From: BQWY01 sp046351095
GTDB taxonomy: Bacteria; Nitrospirota; Nitrospiria; Nitrospirales; Nitrospiraceae
Reading direction: 5' to 3'
Length of the DNA stretch: 64,000 bases
Assembly: GCA_046351095.1 (NCBI GenBank)
Contig: JAXLZC010000001.1
Coordinates: forward strand, 2,914,001 to 2,978,000
Of the stretch, positions 59,091 to 64,000 are shown in pieces. Every line of letters starts with the position of its first letter. The first letter of the stretch is position 1. The notes under the pieces are model-generated. The model had not been told where the DNA came from, did no database searches, and saw nothing but the letters and a program-made list of their open reading frames with translations. Position numbers and translations under genes: made by a program.

Positions 59091-60773
59091 CTAGGTCGTC
59101 ACCGCGCCTTGCGAGGCCGACGACACGTGGCGGGCATACTTGCCCATCACGCCGCTACTGTAGGCCGGCTTCGGGTGTTTCACCTTCTTCAGCCGCGCCG
59201 CCATTTCCTTCTGACTGATCTCCACCGTCAGTGTGCGCGCCTTGATGTCGAACACGATCGTGTCGCCCGTTTTTACCGCGCCGATCGGTCCACCCTTGAT
59301 GGCTTCCGGCGCCACATGTCCCGCCATGAGCCCGTGCGTCGCGCCGGAGAAGCGGCCGTCGGTCAAGAGCGCAACCGAATCGCCGAGACCCGCACCGACA
59401 ATGGCGGCGGTGACGCCCAGCATCTCGCGCATGCCAGGTCCCCCGGAGGGGCCTTCGTAGCGAATCACCACCACGTCGCCCGCCTTGATCTTCCGCGCCT
59501 GCACGGCTGCAAATGCATCTTCTTCGCGGTTGAAGACCTTCGCTTTCCCGCGGAATGTCATGATCGAGTGCCCCGCCACCTTCACGACGCAGCCTTCCGG
59601 CGCCAGATTGCCTTTTAAGATCACCATGCCGCCGGTCGGCTTGATCGGCGACGCGAGCGGGCGCAGCACGTCTTGCGACGGCGTTTCCTTCCCTTCGCTG
59701 GCTTCCTGGCCGATGGTGCGGCCGGTGACGGTCGGTTGATCGGCGTGTAAGATCTTGGCATCGAGCAATCGTTTCGCGACAAGTCTCGTCCCGCCTGCGT
59801 TGAACAGGTCCGCCGCCGTATATCGTCCGCCTGGTTTGAGGTCGGCGAGCAGCGGGACCTTGCGGTTGATGCGGTCGAAGTCGTCGATGCTGAGCCGCAC
59901 GCCCGCCTCACGCGCGACGGCGAGGAGGTGTAACACGGCGTTTGTGGAACCGCCGGTCGTGGCGACGGCGGCGATGGCGTTTTCAAGCGATTGCCGGGTG
60001 ATGATCTGGCTCGGCCGCATGTCGCGACGCACCAATTCCATGATCATCTTGCCGCACTCGAACGCCACATCGTCCTTCTGCTGATCCATCGCCGGCACGC
60101 CGTTGCGCCCCATCGGCGACATGCCGAGGAACTCGAACGCGATCGCCATCGTGTTGGCCGTGAATTGTCCGCCGCAGGCGCCGGGCCCAGGGCAGGCATG
60201 GTCTTCCAGGTCTTTGAGTTCCGCATCGCTCATCTTGCCGGTTGCGTGTTTGCCGACCGCTTCGAAGACGTCTTGAATCGTCACGTCGTGGCCTTGGAAC
60301 GTGCCGGGCATGATGGACCCGCCGTAGAGCATGAGCGACGGGCGGTTCAAGCGCGCGAGCGCCATGACCGTGCCGGGAATCGTCTTGTCGCAGCCGGAGA
60401 GTGCCACGACCGCGTCGAACGAATGGCCGCGCGCCACCAACTCGATGGAGTCGGCGATCACCTCGCGGCTGATCAACGAGGCCTTCATGCCCTCGGTTCC
60501 CATTGAGATGCCGTCGGAGACGGCGATGGTGTTGTATTCGATGGGTGTGCCGCCGGCAGCGCGGACACCGGCCTTCACGCGTTCGGAGAGGCGACGCAAG
60601 TGGTAGTTGCACGGCATCACTTCGATCCAGGTGTTGGCGATGCCGACGATGGGCTTGGCTAAATCTTCATCGGTGAATCCAACGGCCTTCAACATGGCGC
60701 GGGCGGGGGCGCGGCCAGGGCCGTCCAACATGGTGCGACTGCAGAGGGGCAATTCTTTCGAGGCCTTCGACAT
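59091..60773 (-). CDS. ilvD: Dihydroxy-acid dehydratase
   Basis: A 560-residue iron-sulfur enzyme of branched-chain amino acid synthesis, dehydrating dihydroxyisovalerate to ketoisovalerate (and the isoleucine analogue). SGCDKTIPG (Cys about 126) and CPGPGACGGQFTANTMA (about 194-210) hold cluster ligands. The N-terminus RTMLDGPGRAPARAM and end KTGDTIVFDI are typical. The ATG follows AAGGAG. No other ilv gene is in the window. Confidence 0.97.
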   Translation of the reverse strand: MSKASKELPLCSRTMLDGPGRAPARAMLKAVGFTDEDLAKPIVGIANTWIEVMPCNYHLRRLSERVKAGVRAAGGTPIEYNTIAVSDGISMGTEGMKASLISREVIADSIELVARGHSFDAVVALSGCDKTIPGTVMALARLNRPSLMLYGGSIMPGTFQGHDVTIQDVFEAVGKHATGKMSDAELKDLEDHACPGPGACGGQFTANTMAIAFEFLGMSPMGRNGVPAMDQQKDDVAFECGKMIMELVRRDMRPSQIITRQSLENAIAAVATTGGSTNAVLHLLAVAREAGVRLSIDDFDRINRKVPLLADLKPGGRYTAADLFNAGGTRLVAKRLLDAKILHADQPTVTGRTIGQEASEGKETPSQDVLRPLASPIKPTGGMVILKGNLAPEGCVVKVAGHSIMTFRGKAKVFNREEDAFAAVQARKIKAGDVVVIRYEGPSGGPGMREMLGVTAAIVGAGLGDSVALLTDGRFSGATHGLMAGHVAPEAIKGGPIGAVKTGDTIVFDIKARTLTVEISQKEMAARLKKVKHPKPAYSSGVMGKYARHVSSASQGAVTT

Positions 60774-60971
60774 GACGACTCCTTACAAAGATGAGCGGGT
60801 GAGCGGCGAACAGGTATACGTATCGCGATGCATCCGATGTAGGCGACCTCTGTGTCGCACATTGACCATGCGGAGACGCGCGGCGTGTGCCGCGCGCATC
60901 TTCGCCTAAGGCTTCCATGTGCGTCAATCGTGAAGCAGGTGGAGCGGTGCGGCTGCGAGGCGCGCCGACGA

Positions 60972-61008
60972 TTCAATAAAAAAGCCGCCTCCTTGCGGAG
61001 GCGGCTTT
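60972..61008 (-). terminator. Intrinsic terminator of the PepSY gene
   Basis: On the minus strand a 12-bp stem (AAAGCCGCCTCC pairing GGAGGCGGCTTT, loop GCAA) is followed by TTTATTG. It lies 50 bases beyond the PepSY stop and is a good rho-independent terminator for that strand. Confidence 0.9.
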
Positions 61009-61057
61009 CTGCGATCCGGCACCGGACGGGACCGCATCGCATGCAACCAGTCGGCGC

Positions 61058-61408
61058 TTAGTGCTTCTCGCCGTGTTTCTCGCCCTTCTTCTTGTTCTCC
61101 AATACCGTGCCGTCCGCCGCATCGATCACGACCTCAGTTACTCCGCCGTCGGCGCCGACGATTTCCACTTCCCACACGGTCTTCCCGTGCTCGCGTTCGA
61201 GTTCCGCCTCGACGACGGTGCCCGGCGCTTTTTCCGTCGCCGTCTTGATGGCCTGCTCGATGGTGACCTTCGCCTCTTTCACGAGTTCGGCCGCCTTGGG
61301 TTTTTTGTCTTTGTCGTGTCCCTTCTCCTTATGGTCTTTGTCCGCAAACGCCGGGGTTGCGAGCAATAACGCACCGAAGCCGAGCGCCAACACGTGAATG
61401 GTCTTCAT
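61058..61408 (-). CDS. PepSY domain secreted protein
   Basis: A 116-residue protein. The signal peptide (residues 1-22, ending TPAFA) is followed by a Lys/His/Asp-rich linker and a PepSY domain: KVTIEQAIKTATEKAPGTVV then EAELEREHGKTVWEVEIVGA. The His/Lys-rich ends may bind metal. ATG 61408 follows GAAGGAG. PepSY domains often inhibit proteases or bind small ligands. Upstream on the same strand is a Spy-like gene. Confidence 0.9.
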   Translation of the reverse strand: MKTIHVLALGFGALLLATPAFADKDHKEKGHDKDKKPKAAELVKEAKVTIEQAIKTATEKAPGTVVEAELEREHGKTVWEVEIVGADGGVTEVVIDAADGTVLENKKKGEKHGEKH

Positions 61409-61503
61409 CGCCGGTCTCCTTCAGGTGTGGATGAGGGGATGCACGGATGCGGCGCACCGCTTTCGGCGCGCCGCGTGGTCAGAGAACGAAACGGACGAAA
61501 GGC

Positions 61504-62085
61504 TTAGTGCGCGCTCTTGTGCGGGTCGCCGTGCCCGTCGCCTTTGCCGTAACCCTTGCCATGGTGGCCGTCTTTGTCGTCGCCGCCCTGTTCGCGATGC
61601 TCCTTCATGGCCTTGTCATGCTCTTCCTTTTCCTTCGCGCGCTGTTCCGGCGTCAGCACCGCCAAGGCGTCGCGGCGCGTCTTGATGGCCGCGAGGCGCA
61701 GGGCCAACTGCAGATCCGTGCTCTGCTTCAGCTTGCTCTCGATGGCGGCCATGTCCGCCTTCTCGTCCTTGACCATCTCGCGCACGTCCTTCTCCGCCTT
61801 GCCCATATCCTCTTCGGCCTTCGTGCGGGTCTTGTCGAGCTCGCTCTGGAGGCCCTTCAACTTCGTGACCTGCTCGGGGGAGAGGCCGATTTCTTTCTCG
61901 TGCTTGAGCAGGTGCGTGATGAAGTGGCCGGTGCCGCCATGCATCATGCCCATCTTGTGCCCGCCGCCGTGCTCGCCACGCTCGCCGTCCTTGTGGTCGT
62001 AGCCGTAGTTCGCCCAGGCGCCGCTGATGCCGAGTCCGGTCATCAAGGCCGCTGCAAGTACACCATGCAAGACTGTACGCTTCAT
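61504..62085 (-). CDS. Spy/CpxP-like periplasmic protein
   Basis: A 193-residue protein from ATG 62085 after TAAGGAGG. The signal peptide ends AWA (residue 25). LTxxQ-like motifs (LSPEQVTKL, LTPEQRAKE) and long charged helices fit the Spy/CpxP chaperone family. His/Gly/Asp-rich ends (HGGGHKMGMMHGG and HHGKGYGKGDGHGD) suggest metal binding. It is probably co-expressed with the PepSY gene 95 bases downstream. Confidence 0.85.
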   Translation of the reverse strand: MKRTVLHGVLAAALMTGLGISGAWANYGYDHKDGERGEHGGGHKMGMMHGGTGHFITHLLKHEKEIGLSPEQVTKLKGLQSELDKTRTKAEEDMGKAEKDVREMVKDEKADMAAIESKLKQSTDLQLALRLAAIKTRRDALAVLTPEQRAKEKEEHDKAMKEHREQGGDDKDGHHGKGYGKGDGHGDPHKSAH

Positions 62086-62212
62086 CGTGTCCTCCTTAGA
62101 CATGTGAGTGGTGAACGTTCGTGTCCTTCGTTCGTCGCCCGCGCCCCTTCTCTGCATGCTACCACGTGCCGCGCTGCGAGTGGGTGACGGATTCCTCAAT
62201 GCCGGTCCGCCG

Positions 62213-62857
62213 TTACGGATGGCCGACGGCGTCGAGGACGCCGATCTCTCGAAACGCGTTAAAGATAAACTGAACGGCCAGCGCCGCCAACAATAATCCC
62301 ATCACACGCGCAAGGATACGCTCCGCAATCGGCGTCATCCAGCGGGTGCCGTGCGCGGCCAACGCCAAAACGGCGTAACTCGCGACGCCGACCGCCAGGA
62401 TGCTGCCCAACAAAATGATGTGCTGGACCCAGCCGCGCGCCTGCGCACTCAGCAGAATGACGCTCGAGATCGCTGCCGGACCGGCCAACATCGGAATCGC
62501 CAGCGGCGTAATCGCGATGTCGTGTTTGCTGGTTCCCGCGACCGTGTCGTCCGGCGTTTCCTGCACCGGCGACCGCTGCGCGCGCAGCATGTCGAGCGCG
62601 ATGAGCAACAGCACCAAGCCGCCGGCCACCTGTAGCGCGGGGAGGCTGATGCCCATCAGTTGAAAAATCGGCTGCCCGATCAACGAAAAGGCCGCCAGCA
62701 ATCCGACCGTTGCGATGGACGCGAGGCGCGCCGTCCTCGTGCGATCCAGCGCCGTTTGATTGGGCGTCATCGCCAAGAAGGCGGGGACGGTCGCAAACGG
62801 GTCGACGATCACGAACAGCGTGCCGAACGAAAACAGGGCGTACTCGGAGGCGCGCAT
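62213..62857 (-). CDS. MarC family membrane protein
   Basis: A 214-residue protein with six helices. LFVIVDPFATVPAFLAMTP near the start, and GGLVLLLIALDMLRAQ and IAITPLAIPMLAGPAAISSV, are MarC marks. The family's substrate is unknown despite its name. No strong ribosome site precedes ATG 62857. Confidence 0.93.
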   Translation of the reverse strand: MRASEYALFSFGTLFVIVDPFATVPAFLAMTPNQTALDRTRTARLASIATVGLLAAFSLIGQPIFQLMGISLPALQVAGGLVLLLIALDMLRAQRSPVQETPDDTVAGTSKHDIAITPLAIPMLAGPAAISSVILLSAQARGWVQHIILLGSILAVGVASYAVLALAAHGTRWMTPIAERILARVMGLLLAALAVQFIFNAFREIGVLDAVGHP

Positions 62858-62914
62858 CAGAGCCGCGTCTCCCGTGTCCGTCGTTGTGCTGCGAGCGAGT
62901 GCGTCATCGCATGC

Positions 62915-63904
62915 TTAGGCGCGCGGCCCGGTGCGAAGCAGATCCTGTCGAGGGTCGGCGTGGCGGCCACGGCCCAGCTCTTCATACAGCTTGCGCTCTT
63001 CGTCGGTGTATGCGTCGGGCATCACCACTTGCAGCGAAAAAAATAGGTCACCATGTCCGCCGGCGGCCGACGGCAGGCCTTTGCCTTTGAGGCGCAACTT
63101 GCCGTTCGTGCGGCTTCCGGGTGGTACACGTAACTTTACGGGATCCGTCAGCGTCGGGGCCATGATCTCGGCGCCGAGCGCGGCTTCCCACGGATAGACG
63201 GGGAGCGTCACATGCAGGTCGCTGCCCTGGCGGCGAAAGACCGCGTCGTCTTGAATCGACACTTTCAAATAAAGGTCGCCGCGTTTGCCGCCGTTCATGC
63301 CGGGGCTGCCCTTACCGGGCACACGCACGCGGGTGCCGTCCTGCACGCCCGCGGGAATTTTGACGTCGATCGTGTTCAACTCCAACCGGCCGTTCGGGCC
63401 CTGCTCGCCGACTTGCACGCGAGTGGTCGTCCCGTGCAACACCTCGCGCAGCGAAAGCGTCACTTCCGTTTCGGCATCCTGCCCCTGCATCGCGCCGCCG
63501 CGCCCTTGGCGGCTGCCGCGGCCGAAGAAGGATTCGAACACGTCGCCGAAGTCGCCGCTGAATTGGCCCTCTTCGCCACCCGGTCCGCGTTGCCCGCCGA
63601 AGCCACTAAATCCGCCGAAGCCGCCGCGTCCGGCGCCCGCCTGTTGGCGCGCACGCTCGTAGGCCTCCGCTTCGTTCCAATTGTGGCCGTACTGGTCGTA
63701 CTTTTTGCGTGTCTCCGGGTCGCTCAGCACTTCGTGCGCTTCGTTGACCTCTTTAAACTTTTTCTCCATCTCGGTTTTTTTCGCTCCCGAGTGGAGGTCC
63801 GGATGGTACTGGCGTGCGAGTTTGCGAAAGGCTTTTTTGAGGTCGTCGGCACTGGCTGTCCGCGGGACGCCGAGCACCTCATAAAAATCTCGTTGAGTCG
63901 CCAT
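62915..63904 (-). CDS. CbpA-type DnaJ co-chaperone
   Basis: A 329-residue J-protein. The J domain has His34-Pro35-Asp36 in ARQYHPDLHSG. A Gly/Phe-rich linker follows (GRGGFGGFSGFGGQRGPGG), then the DnaJ C-terminal domains, without the Cys-rich zinc finger. It stimulates DnaK and binds unfolded proteins. Confidence 0.94.
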   Translation of the reverse strand: MATQRDFYEVLGVPRTASADDLKKAFRKLARQYHPDLHSGAKKTEMEKKFKEVNEAHEVLSDPETRKKYDQYGHNWNEAEAYERARQQAGAGRGGFGGFSGFGGQRGPGGEEGQFSGDFGDVFESFFGRGSRQGRGGAMQGQDAETEVTLSLREVLHGTTTRVQVGEQGPNGRLELNTIDVKIPAGVQDGTRVRVPGKGSPGMNGGKRGDLYLKVSIQDDAVFRRQGSDLHVTLPVYPWEAALGAEIMAPTLTDPVKLRVPPGSRTNGKLRLKGKGLPSAAGGHGDLFFSLQVVMPDAYTDEERKLYEELGRGRHADPRQDLLRTGPRA

Positions 63905-64000
63905 AGTGTCTTTCAGTCGGCGCGTCTGGGCGCGATCGCACGGGCCAGCTTACGAGGTTAGACCAATCAGTTCAAGGCGATACGCGGACCAACCTGGTCC

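Overview
This is a GC-rich chromosomal window. Genes are dense and often overlap by ATGA/GTGA junctions. I see no rRNA, tRNA, CRISPR array, transposase or prophage gene. The mix suggests a Nitrospira-like member of Nitrospirota: many small signal-peptide lipoproteins, several two-component and c-di-GMP proteins, a lysine 2,3-aminomutase-like radical SAM enzyme, a double-length dCTP deaminase, a pilA gene beside an ABC transporter, and DUF5666/DUF6502 proteins. This assignment is inference from gene content; there is no marker gene here.

Layout. 1-6.3 kb: the tail of a BNR/sortilin-like protein with a MoaD-like partner, a DUF1579 secreted protein, a glyoxalase-fold protein, a decayed FG-GAP repeat fragment, a three-gene cluster resembling E. 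coli yjfM-yjfC-yjfL (DUF1190, glutathionylspermidine-synthase-like, DUF350), two tandem DUF3574 lipoproteins and a frameshifted secreted protein. 6.3-13.1 kb: a degenerate-receiver/GGDEF protein, an HDOD protein and its small partner, an MFS exporter coupled to a methyltransferase, then zwf and an NTF2-like secreted protein. 13-22 kb: a membrane protein, an aldo/keto reductase, a DUF5666-DUF6502 pair divergent from a tyrosine-phosphatase-like protein, a glycosyltransferase and a large sensory diguanylate cyclase.

22-32 kb: a PilZ protein, then a coupled set encoding a coiled-coil protein, an OmpA-like membrane protein and a Ras-superfamily small GTPase, followed by an HtrA protease divergent from a PBP1b-like peptidoglycan synthase, a small Cys protein and an AI-2E family permease. 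32.2-37 kb (minus strand): a four-gene signalling operon comprising a CheY-like regulator, a histidine kinase with an N-terminal Rossmann dinucleotide-binding fold, a Cache/HAMP/PAS histidine kinase and a DUF3365 haem-motif protein. 37.6-39.5 kb: a BolA-monothiol glutaredoxin pair and two lipoproteins. 39.6-46.5 kb (minus): an eight-gene colinear block (ATP-grasp-like, glutaredoxin, KamA, Dcd, membrane protein, two TIGR04282/TIGR04283-type sugar enzymes, SDR).

46.9-53.7 kb: a cysteine-cluster/DUF2156 fusion, a hybrid histidine kinase, a CbbQ/NirQ-type AAA ATPase, a DUF167 protein and a glycine-zipper lipoprotein. 54.2-57.6 kb: pilA, a TPR protein, and an ABC ATPase and permease in an order that recalls myxobacterial pilA-G-H-I. 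57.7-64 kb: a kinesin-light-chain-type TPR lipoprotein, ilvD, PepSY and Spy/CpxP-like secreted proteins, MarC and a CbpA-type DnaJ.

The best candidates for poorly described systems are the GTPase/OmpA/coiled-coil set (22801-26041) and the Rossmann-kinase/haem operon (32223-36996). Two probable single-base lesions (near 2187 and 5669) may be real decay or assembly error.
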